Shown here: in pieces, positions 17,807 through 24,723 of the stretch
Layout of the letters: the number at the start of each line of letters is the position of its first letter
How positions within the stretch are numbered: the first letter of the stretch is position 1
Source: G963667675 sp963667675
GTDB lineage: Bacteria; Chloroflexota; Dehalococcoidia; Lucifugimonadales; UBA3495
Assembly: GCA_963667675.1 (NCBI GenBank)
Contig: OY763929.1
Location: forward strand, 2,542,001-2,606,000
Length of the DNA: 64,000 nt
Direction: 5' to 3'
The notes under the pieces: generated by a model
What the model was told of the DNA's origin: nothing
The model's database searches: none
Seen by the model: the letters and a program-made list of their open reading frames with translations, nothing else
Made by a program: the position numbers and the translations under genes

Positions 17807-18634
17807 ATGAAACTGCTCGGGAAGACAGCCTTGGTCACCGGCGCCAGCCCGAACATCATGGGCGGCATTGCCGAGGGGCTGGCTGCGGCCGGCGCTAAGG
17901 CGGTTTGCGTGGACATTAACCCCGACTACGCCTATGGCTGCGCCAGGTCCATCGCCCGGCAAGGCGGGCAAGCCATGGGGCTGGTCTGCGATGTCTCAGA
18001 CGAGGCCCAGGTCATTGAGACGGTGGGCCGGGCCGAGAAGGTCTACGGGGGTGTCGACATCCTGGTGAACGGGGCCACCATCTTCAACTCCAAGGGCGTT
18101 CTGGACATGCCGGTGGAGGAGTGGCGGCGGCAGACCGACGTGCTGCTGACCGGAGCATTCCTGTTCACCAAGCATGCGGCACAACGGATGATCGCCCTGG
18201 GAATCAAGGGCAACGTCATCAACATTATCTCGACGGCGGGGCACCAGGGGGAGCCGGGAAACGTGGGCTACAGCACAGGCAAGGGCGGGCTTTTGAACTT
18301 CACCCGGTCGACTGCCATGGAACTGGGCAGGTACGGCATCCGGGTGAACAGCCTGACTCCCACGGCCACCGACACTGAGGAAGGGACAGAGCGGGCCGCC
18401 CGGTGGGCGGTGCCGTGGCCGGCGCCCCGGCAGGGCGTGCGGGACAAGGGATTATTGCCCGACCCCAGCACCGGCGTGCCCCTGCGAAAGTTGCCCAGCC
18501 CCCGGCACTATGCCGCGGCTGCGGTGTTCCTGGCGTCTGACGACGCCGAGATGATTACGGCTTTCGACTTGCGGGTGGACGCCGGGGCTATCTCCCGCTA
18601 CTGGCCCTGGGACCCGTCAAGGTCCGACAGCTAG
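17807..18634 (+). CDS. SDR-family NAD(P)-dependent oxidoreductase
   Basis: The ~275-residue protein has the classical SDR layout: KTALVTGASPNIMGGIAEGL (cofactor-binding glycine motif), VCVDINPDY (acidic residue after strand 2, favouring NAD), ILVNGATIF, VINIISTAGH with the catalytic Ser region, and GYSTGKGGLLNF with the YxxxK pair. An in-frame TTG lies four codons earlier (17795); ATG 17807 is preferred, although neither has a strong ribosome site. Between the active site and C-terminus it has an insert rich in Ala, Arg and Pro. It oxidises or reduces an unknown alcohol/ketone. It follows the terminator at 17671 and precedes the amidase genes. Confidence 0.88.
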   Translation: MKLLGKTALVTGASPNIMGGIAEGLAAAGAKAVCVDINPDYAYGCARSIARQGGQAMGLVCDVSDEAQVIETVGRAEKVYGGVDILVNGATIFNSKGVLDMPVEEWRRQTDVLLTGAFLFTKHAAQRMIALGIKGNVINIISTAGHQGEPGNVGYSTGKGGLLNFTRSTAMELGRYGIRVNSLTPTATDTEEGTERAARWAVPWPAPRQGVRDKGLLPDPSTGVPLRKLPSPRHYAAAAVFLASDDAEMITAFDLRVDAGAISRYWPWDPSRSDS

Positions 18635-18713
18635 ACTTGCCGCGACACCGCTATTGCGGCTCGGCGGGCAGCCAAGAGTCGGGAACGCCTAACCCCTGCC
18701 TGGAGGAGTGGCC

Positions 18714-18917
18714 ATGAGCACGACGGAGAACAATGGAGTTTCCCCGGAGGTGTTCCGGCAGATGGCGGAGCGTGCCGGGTTGGACTTGACCGAAGAAGAA
18801 TTGGAGCGTCTCAGGCCCCTGTACGGCCTGTATCTCGAGTTCGTCAACCAGATTCACTCGGTGGACCTGCAAGCCGAGGAGATTGCCCTGGCCTTTCAAC
18901 CTGACTGGCAGTCTTGA
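18714..18917 (+). CDS. GatC/AtzG-like small amidase partner
   Basis: A 67-residue protein starting at ATG 18714, with GGAGG 7 nt upstream; an in-frame GTG at 18708 overlaps that ribosome site and is less likely. The sequence AERAGLDLTEEELERLRPLY resembles the helical GatC region that clamps GatA, and it ends in ALAFQPDW. It lies ~80 bp upstream of the amidase gene. Such small proteins form complexes with amidase-signature hydrolases (as AtzG does with AtzE). It is shorter than true GatC (~95 residues), and gatB lies elsewhere at 24724. Confidence 0.65.
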   Translation: MSTTENNGVSPEVFRQMAERAGLDLTEEELERLRPLYGLYLEFVNQIHSVDLQAEEIALAFQPDWQS

Positions 18918-18995
18918 CGGGGATTGCGGAGTTGTTTACAGGCGGGTGACGCTTGCACGGAACCTTTCGCGAGCGGATAAAGGGCGGAGGCAGCC

Positions 18996-20402
18996 ATGCC
19001 GGACGTTGAGAACCAGCTACACTACCTGAGTATCCAAGAGGCCGCGGATAAGATCCGCCGGCGCGAGCTGTCGCCGGTGGATGTGGTGCAGGCTTGCCTG
19101 GACCGTATCGAGGCCACGGACGACCGGCTGCACTCGTTCATCACCATCCTTAAAGACGAGGCCATGGAGCAGGCCAGGGCGGCTGAGGCCGAGATTGCCG
19201 GGGGCAACTACAGGGGGCCGCTACACGGCATCCCCTACGGCCTCAAGGACCTGTACGACACCGCCGGGATACGGACTACCGCGGCATCGAAGGTGGACTT
19301 CGACCGGGTGCCGGAAGAGGACGCTACGGTGGTGACCAGGCTCAGGGAGGCGGGGGCCGTGCTGGTCGGCAAGCTGGTAATGCACGAGTACGCCACGGGC
19401 GCTCCGGACTTCACGTCTCCGTTCGAGCCTGCCCGGAATCCGTGGAACCTGGAACATGCTACCGGCGGCTCCAGCAGCGGGTCGGGTTCGGCGGTGTCGG
19501 CGGGCCAGGTAATGGGGGCGTTGGGTTCGTGCACCGGGGGGTCGATCAGGGGCCCGGCGTCGCTGTGCGGCATCGTGGGCCTGAAGCCGACGTATGGCCG
19601 GGTCAGCAGGCACGGCGTGGTCACCCTAAGCTGGTCGCAGGACCACTGCGGGCCGATGACCCGGACGGTGTGGGACGCGGCGGCGATGCTTCAAGCCATC
19701 GCCGGTAAAGATCCCAGGGACCCGACGACCAGCAACGCCCCGGCGCCCGACTATGCCGGTTCCCTGGGTCAGGACATCAAGGGCCTTAGGATAGGGGCGC
19801 CCCGGCACTATTTCTTCGAGCCCAATCCCCAAGTCAACCCAGAGGTGGTGGCCGTGGTCGAGAAGGGCTTGGGGGCGCTGCAGGAGTTGGGGGCAAACCT
19901 GGAAGAGGTGACGGTGCCCAACCTGGAGTACGCCAGGGCGGTGAACGCCATTGTCATGGCAGGGGAGTCCTACGCCTTCCACGAGAGGAATCTGAAGACG
20001 AGGCCCGAGGACTTTGGCGAGGCAGTCAGGTCGCGCTTTCGCATGGGAGCGTTCCTGAGCGCTAGCGACTACGTTCAGGCGCAGCGGTGCCGGCAGTTGG
20101 TGAAGAGGGGGTTCGCCGAGGCAATGGCCAAGGTGGACCTGCTGGTGACGCCTACCACGGCCTATCCGGCCCCGCGGTTCGAGGCCTACGATGCGGCGTT
20201 TACCCTGCGGGGGCCGAGCTTCACCGCGCCGTTCAACGTCACCGGCCTGCCGGCCATTTCGATTCCGTGCGGCTTCACCGAGGCCGGCCTGCCGGTGGGG
20301 ATGCAGCTTGTGGGCAAGCCTTTCGACGAGCCCACAGTGCTACGGGCGGCATACGCCTACGAGCAGCACGCCGGGTGGTCGCAGCTACGCCCGCCGATTT
20401 AG
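18996..20402 (+). CDS. Amidase-signature hydrolase (GatA/AtzF-like)
   Basis: The 468-residue enzyme has the Ser-cisSer-Lys triad of the amidase signature family: Lys in YGLKDLYDTAGIRTTAASKV, the serine-rich loop GGSSSGSGSAVSAG and the nucleophile region SCTGGSIRGPASLCGIVGLK. These hydrolases cleave amides such as allophanate, biuret or carboxamides, or act as the GatA subunit of amidotransferase. GGAGG precedes the ATG. The tandem small GatC/AtzG-like gene suggests a two-subunit hydrolase. GatA of tRNA amidotransferase is the alternative, since gatB is nearby without its own gatA or gatC, but the C-terminal region reads more like a stand-alone amidase. Confidence 0.85.
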   Translation: MPDVENQLHYLSIQEAADKIRRRELSPVDVVQACLDRIEATDDRLHSFITILKDEAMEQARAAEAEIAGGNYRGPLHGIPYGLKDLYDTAGIRTTAASKVDFDRVPEEDATVVTRLREAGAVLVGKLVMHEYATGAPDFTSPFEPARNPWNLEHATGGSSSGSGSAVSAGQVMGALGSCTGGSIRGPASLCGIVGLKPTYGRVSRHGVVTLSWSQDHCGPMTRTVWDAAAMLQAIAGKDPRDPTTSNAPAPDYAGSLGQDIKGLRIGAPRHYFFEPNPQVNPEVVAVVEKGLGALQELGANLEEVTVPNLEYARAVNAIVMAGESYAFHERNLKTRPEDFGEAVRSRFRMGAFLSASDYVQAQRCRQLVKRGFAEAMAKVDLLVTPTTAYPAPRFEAYDAAFTLRGPSFTAPFNVTGLPAISIPCGFTEAGLPVGMQLVGKPFDEPTVLRAAYAYEQHAGWSQLRPPI

Positions 20403-20446
20403 GCGTCCCAACCGCAACCGGGGACTGTTTCAGAGTTGCTGAATCC

Positions 20447-20483
20447 CCCTCACCCTAGCCCTCTCCCGCGTTGGGGAGAGGGG
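20447..20483. repeat. REP-like hairpin repeat, CCTCTCCC family, copy 1
   Basis: CCCTCACCCTAGCCCTCTCC leads into the hairpin CCTCTCCC-gcgttg-GGGAGAGG. It lies between the convergent amidase and macro-domain genes and could terminate transcription from both sides. A second copy is at 24422-24456. The repeat encodes the last residues and the stop codon of the macro-domain gene. Confidence 0.75.
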
Positions 20484-20997
20484 ATTTGGCCGCGACCGCG
20501 TCCAGGTAGAGCCGGTAGGCGCGGTCGCTGAAGCAGACCAGGGTCACTGTGTCCACTGAACTGTTCCGGCCCAGGAAGTCTACGGTCTCGGTGACGGCGA
20601 TGGCGGCGGCTTGTTCCAGTGGAAAGCCGTAAGCGCCGGCGCTGATGGCGGGGAAGGCGATGGTGCGGAAGCCTTGTTGTTCGGCGATGGCAAAGCAGTT
20701 GCGGTAGCAGCTTGCCAGCAGGGCGTGCTCTCCGTGGCCGCCGCCCCTCCAGACCGGGCCGACGGTGTGAATCACGTACCCGGCGGGCAGGTCGTAGCCG
20801 CCGGTGAGCCTGGCCTCTCCGGTGGGGCAGCCTACCAGGGTGCGGCATTCCTCCAGTAGCTTGGGACCGGCGGCCCGGTGGATGGCGCCGTCCACGCCTG
20901 CGCCGCCCAGCAGGGACTCGTTGGCGGCGTTGACGATGGCGTCCACCTGCAAGGTGGTGATGTCGCCGAGGTAGACGGTTAGGCGTTGGTTAGCCAA
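20455..20997 (-). CDS. Macro-domain protein, ADP-ribose/O-acetyl-ADP-ribose hydrolase-like
   Basis: The 180-residue single-domain protein has the macro-domain marks VDAIVNAANESLLGGAGVD (adenine and catalytic loop), GPVWRGGG and AFPAISAGAYGFP (diphosphate loop). MacroD-type enzymes remove ADP-ribose from acidic residues or deacetylate O-acetyl-ADP-ribose in the cytoplasm; the conserved NAAN and GGAGVD support catalysis. The last ten residues (KSPLPNAGEG) and the stop codon come from the repeat at 20447-20483, so the normal end has been overwritten by the repeat insertion. Confidence 0.93.
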   Translation of the reverse strand: MANQRLTVYLGDITTLQVDAIVNAANESLLGGAGVDGAIHRAAGPKLLEECRTLVGCPTGEARLTGGYDLPAGYVIHTVGPVWRGGGHGEHALLASCYRNCFAIAEQQGFRTIAFPAISAGAYGFPLEQAAAIAVTETVDFLGRNSSVDTVTLVCFSDRAYRLYLDAVAAKSPLPNAGEG

Positions 20998-21138
20998 GGC
21001 TGGCGTTCTGGTCGTGCGCGGGCCTGGTGTATGCGGGCTGTTTCATTGGCGGGTCCGAAATTTTTACCACCGTCCCACTGAGTCCCAAAACGTTCCATTT
21101 TGGAGGGAATGTCCCCGTCCCAGGGTTTTTCATCAACT

Positions 21139-21166
21139 GGGACATTACGGGACATTCTGGGACATT
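21139..21166 (+). repeat. Three GGGACATT boxes with 10-bp period
   Basis: GGGACATT occurs at 21139, 21149 and 21159, exactly one helical turn apart, plus one inverted copy (AATGTCCC) at 21108-21115. The spacing places all three on one face of the helix, as for a cooperatively bound regulator, but a simple dispersed repeat is equally possible. Confidence 0.6.
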
Positions 21167-21550
21167 TCCCCGGTGGTGTGGTCCGAGAGCCCCTTCGACC
21201 GGCTCAGGACAGGCTCACCACGAGCAAAGGACTTGCCGCGCCTGTTGGCCGGGCGGCCTGTGTAGACCTGTGGCCACGGGTGGCGTAAGGAACTTTGGAA
21301 TGTTGGGATCAGTACCATAGGATTGAGTTTAGGGATTGGGGTTGGGGGCTGTCAACGGGGAAATGTCAGTGGGGTGGGGCCTGCGGTTGTTTGGTGAACT
21401 GGGCAAGCGCCAGGACATTCGCGGGGCCGTTGGTATGGTTCGACAAGCTCACCACGAACGGAGCTTCGGGGCCAGAGATTCGAGATTCCTCGGCTGCGCT
21501 CGGAATGGCGGGGGTGCGGCGGGGGATGGCGTGGAGGCTGAGGATGGACG

Positions 21551-21640
21551 GGGGGATGGGGGAGGGTAGGCACAAGGCCTACCCCTACGGCGGGGGTGCG
21601 GCGGGGGATGGGGGAGGGTAGGCACAAGGCCTACCCCTAC
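21551..21640. repeat. Pair of perfect 38-bp direct repeats, each with an 8-bp hairpin
   Basis: Positions 21551-21588 and 21603-21640 are identical and lie 52 bp apart start to start. Each contains GGGTAGGC-ACAAG-GCCTACCC, a perfect 8-bp inverted repeat with a 5-nt loop. This is a REP/BIME-type arrangement. No terminal genes or transposase are present. Confidence 0.8.
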
Positions 21641-21762
21641 AGTGGGTTGTTGGCGCCCAGGAATGGCGGGGGTGTGGCGGGCAAAGGGTTCATCTTGCGG
21701 GGTGTTTGTGGGGCGGCTGGCCGAGCTTGCACCCCAAGGGGAGGGGGCCCAGAGGAACACGG

Positions 21763-23370
21763 TTAGGAGGACGAGGGGTCCTGGCCGTAGACTTCGGTGT
21801 TGGGGTAGAAGCCGTACCAGCCGAACCAGTAGGCGTTGCGGCTGGGGAAGCGGGGCAGGCGCTGGGAGTCGTCGGCGATGTTGACCAGGGCGTCCTCTTC
21901 CAGGCGCCACCGGCCGCCGGACTCGTCGAGCAGGAGGTCTACCCCGGCTTCCCGGGTTATTTCAGAGAAGACGTTGTCTGCACGGTGAAAGGCGCGGGGG
22001 CCCCCGCCCTGGCCGGGGGTGACGATGACCAGGTTGATTCCGCCGAGTTCGTCGTTGACTACCTGGTCGCGGATCAGGATTCCGAAAGAGTAGGCCCTTT
22101 CCCGGCCATTGAGGGTGAGGCCAAGGACTTGTGTTTTGGCCGCCAGGGCCGGGCTTCGGGTGGCTACCGGGAACATGGTCCCGGGTTGGGCCCGGTACTC
22201 GTAATAGAAGGAGCCGGGGTCGGACTCGGGCAGGTAACGGTAGCCGGGATAGATTCCAGTTTCCACGTCCAGGACGGTGGTGTCGGGATGGGAGGCGAGC
22301 CATTCCCCCCAAGTGGTCAGCGACACGGGAATCACGTCCAGGACGATGCCGCTGTCGGCCAACTCTCCCGTAACCGGCTCTCCCCGGAACTGATGCCAGA
22401 GGGAATTGGTCTTCCGGTCGTACATGAGCTTGTTGCTCTGGTAGAGGAAGCCGGAAGTCCCAAAGGAAATGACCTCGCCGTTGACTGTTGTGGAATACAC
22501 GATTCCAGCGCCGCAGAGGGTTCAATAGGATAAGGCGAAGGGCACCCCTCCCAGCACGTCGTTGGCCATCTCGTGGGGATTGAGGATGCGCAGGGGATAG
22601 GCCCGGCGCTCTCCGTTGATGGACAGCCCGAAGACCCGGTCGTCGTCCAGGATGTAGTGGGCCTCGGCGGCCGGCACGTGCGGGGGATTCTGCAGGTCGG
22701 GTATGCCGTCCTTCCGCACTCCTCCCCAGGCTATCTCCTCCAACCTGATGCGGGTGTTTACGCCGTCGTAGAAGAACAGCTTAAAGTTGGGGTCTATGGC
22801 GGAATATAGCTCGCCCTTCCAACCGGCGAATCCGGCAGGGGGTTGCACCTCGGGATGGTTGCCCAGCCATTCCATCCACCACCCCCAATGCCTTAAATCC
22901 GCAGGGACGTCCCCGCCCTCGGTTCCTCCGGCAAGCTGGTCTACGGCGCAGGGCAGGCAGAGTCCAGGGGTGCGCGAAAACCTGAAACGCATCAGCTCCA
23001 GCAGCACGGGAATGAAAGCCTGGTTGCCGGTGGCGACCATAGCGTCGACAGCGCCGACCAAGTCTGGCCCAAGAGTGGCCCGCATGAGCAGCAAGGCGTC
23101 GTCCGTCGGTTCAAGGGAAGAGTACCTGGTTGGGGTCGGGGCAACGGGGGTGGGTGAAGCGCCGTCGTCTGAATGGGGTTCAACGGTGGGAGTTGGCGGG
23201 ACGCTGGGCGTTGTTTCAGGCGCGCCAGGGGCCGTCGTGGGCGTGGTTGTCTCGATAGCGGGCGTATCAGTGGGCGTCGTAGCCGGTTCAGCGGCAGGAG
23301 AGCCGCTGCAAGCGGCCAGCGCTAGGGCCAGGGCAGCGGCCACGGCAAGCCACCAGAGGGCTTTGGGCAT
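21763..23370 (-). CDS. DUF3179 lipoprotein with in-frame TGA, candidate selenoprotein
   Basis: Read through the TGA at 22522-22524, the frame gives a 535-residue lipoprotein: signal peptide with lipobox LALAAC, a Thr/Pro-rich linker (~30-90), a helical region, then a DUF3179 domain (~215-500) with LSINGERRAYPLRILN, HEMANDVLGGVPFALSY, U283, TLCGAGIVY and SGFLYQSNKLMYDRKTNSLW. In the family as I remember it, the motif after GGVP is TYCPLC; here the first Cys codon is TGA, giving UxxC with C286. Both halves are in the same frame and keep full domain conservation, against decay. ATG 23370 is chosen because it directly precedes the signal peptide; the frame extends to 23493. The function of DUF3179 is unknown. 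If TGA is a stop, the protein ends at residue 282. Confidence 0.75.
22491..22524 (-). promoter_or_regulatory. Candidate Sec codon and SECIS-like hairpin in the DUF3179 gene
   Basis: The TGA is at 22524-22522 (minus strand). Fourteen nt further, TGGAAT pairs with ATTCCA across the 5-nt loop CGTGT (22507-22491), so the loop begins 21 nt after the TGA and has a G as its second base. This fits the known bacterial rule (apical loop 16-37 nt from UGA, G among the first two loop bases). Whether SelB binds it is untested. Confidence 0.5.
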
Positions 23371-23514
23371 AGGGACGGCTTTGAAGTCAGGCAAGTCTGA
23401 TGGCCTGTCTGCCGAGTATGGATGGTCTGGGTTGAGGCCGTTGATGATTATACGTGATTGGTGGGGTTGGCGGATGTGTTTGGGGCGGGGCAAAAATCAT
23501 CCCTACGGCCCCTT

Positions 23515-24330
23515 CTAGGGGTACAGCGTAACCTCCACCGGTTCACTAATGTCGGCGCTCAAGAGCAGGGCGGCGCTGCCGTTGCGGACCGCGGCCTCCA
23601 GGTAGCCGTGGCTGCCAACAAGGGCGACCAGGCCGTCTTTGGGGTACTCTGGGCCTCCGTGAAAGGTATGGCTCAGTCCTTGGATGACGCGGCCGCGAAT
23701 TATAAAGTCAATCGACGAAACCTCCGCCAGCATGGCAGCGGGTATGTTGGTGACCAGGTTGCCGAAGTGGTCGACGTTGATGATTTGGCCTTGGATTACG
23801 TTGCCTCGGCGCACGGGGTGGGGGGACGGCAACCAGGACAGGCGATTCACCGGCTCCCCTAGGTCATCGGGAAGGACTCCCAGGGACAGATGGGCGGCGG
23901 CGGGGGCGAAGACGTCCCGGCCATGGAAGGTGCGACTGACGGGGTGGAGCCAATACTTCGGGTTGGTGAGGCGGTGGGCGGCAATGGCGGCGGGGACGTC
24001 GATCTCGCCAGCTTGGCCCGGCGGGTCGTCCAGGTAGTCGCGGAGGACTTGGCTCAGGACGCCGTTGTCGGGGGCCAGGAAGCGGCCGTGGGGGGTCAGC
24101 AGCAGCAAGGCGTTGCGGTCGGTGCCCACGCCGGGGTCGACGACGACGACGTGGATGGCGCCGGGAGGAAAGAAGCGATAGCTGGAGCCCAGCACAAACG
24201 CGGCCTGGGCCACGTTCTGGGGGCGGATTTGATGGGTGAGGTCGATGATTTGGACGTTAGGGTTAATGCCCAGGGCGACGCCCTTCATGACGCCGACGTA
24301 GGGGTCCTGCAACCCGAAGTCGGTGGTCAA
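23515..24330 (-). CDS. SAM hydroxide adenosyltransferase (SAM-dependent chlorinase/fluorinase family)
   Basis: The product (271 residues from TTG 24330) carries the DUF62/duf-62 family motifs: TTDFGLQDPYVGVMKG, IIDLTHQIRPQNVAQAAFVL, HVVVVDPGVGTDR, FLAPDNGVLSQV and a C-terminal beta-barrel with INVDHFGNLVTNI. These enzymes hydrolyse S-adenosylmethionine to adenosine and methionine; halogenases are rare relatives. The TTG start would cut off the first strand residues PLVL that belong to the fold. In the same frame GGAGG lies 5 nt before ATA (24372-24370), which would give a 285-residue protein; no ATG or GTG is available there. It lies ~145 bp upstream of the DUF3179 gene on the same strand. 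Confidence 0.88.
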   Translation of the reverse strand: MTTDFGLQDPYVGVMKGVALGINPNVQIIDLTHQIRPQNVAQAAFVLGSSYRFFPPGAIHVVVVDPGVGTDRNALLLLTPHGRFLAPDNGVLSQVLRDYLDDPPGQAGEIDVPAAIAAHRLTNPKYWLHPVSRTFHGRDVFAPAAAHLSLGVLPDDLGEPVNRLSWLPSPHPVRRGNVIQGQIINVDHFGNLVTNIPAAMLAEVSSIDFIIRGRVIQGLSHTFHGGPEYPKDGLVALVGSHGYLEAAVRNGSAALLLSADISEPVEVTLYP

Positions 24331-24421
24331 GACCAGAGGTTGGGAGCGGGACTCGCGGTCGTTGGGGTCTATGGGGTCCTCCGGTTGTCACAGCCGGGGC
24401 TTGGAGGGTTTTTCTAATTCA

Positions 24422-24456
24422 CCCTCACCTTAATCCTCTCCCGTCAAGGGAGAGGA
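24422..24456. repeat. REP-like hairpin repeat, CCTCTCCC family, copy 2
   Basis: CCCTCACCTTAATCCTCTCC continues into CCTCTCCC-gtcaa-GGGAGAGG, close to the copy at 20447-20483. It stands downstream of gatB-secG and upstream of the SAM hydrolase gene, where it may act as terminator on the minus strand. Confidence 0.75.
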
Positions 24457-24513
24457 GAGCGCCAAGGCAACGGCTTCGATATCACCCACTTGGAGGCAGT
24501 TCAGGGCCGGGGA

Positions 24514-24720
24514 TCAGTTCAGCCGCACGCTGATGATGGACACGACCAGGAATACGGCGGCCAGGGCGATGGTCAACTGGAACAGGGTCTTTTCCAGGCC
24601 TCGCCTAGTGCGGCCGGTGGACTGGGCGGCGCCGAACAGGCCGCTGCCGCCCTCTCTGACCTGGGACAGGATAACGACGACGATGGCTACGGATATGAGG
24701 ATTTGTATTATGTTAAGCAC
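24514..24720 (-). CDS. secG: Preprotein translocase subunit SecG
   Basis: The 68-residue membrane protein has two helices, MLNIIQILISVAIVVVILSQ and LFQLTIALAAVFLVVSIISV, joined by the loop EGGSGLFGAAQSTGRTRRG, which is the conserved SecG signature. SecG assists SecYE/SecA-driven protein export. It lies 3 bp after gatB on the same strand, so the two are co-transcribed. Confidence 0.93.
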   Translation of the reverse strand: MLNIIQILISVAIVVVILSQVREGGSGLFGAAQSTGRTRRGLEKTLFQLTIALAAVFLVVSIISVRLN

Positions 24721-24723
24721 AGT

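Larger units (their letters stand above)
20998..21762. other. Repeat-rich intergenic region without a gene
   Basis: About 765 bp without a credible ORF (short frames have no codon pattern). It holds three GGGACATT boxes at 10-bp spacing (21139-21166) with an inverted copy at 21108-21115, two dispersed repeat fragments of the type TTCGAC..GCTCA..ACGA (21193-21227, 21438-21462), and two perfect 38-bp direct repeats with internal hairpins (21551-21588, 21603-21640). Confidence 0.7.

Noticed and set aside
21551..21640. CRISPR array
   Set aside because: Only two repeat units with a 14-bp gap, no spacer series and no cas genes.
22522..22524. Explaining the DUF3179 TGA as simple pseudogenisation
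   Set aside because: No other stop, frameshift or loss of conserved residues is seen on either side, and the same codon position is affected in the DsbA-like gene; kept only as the alternative hypothesis.
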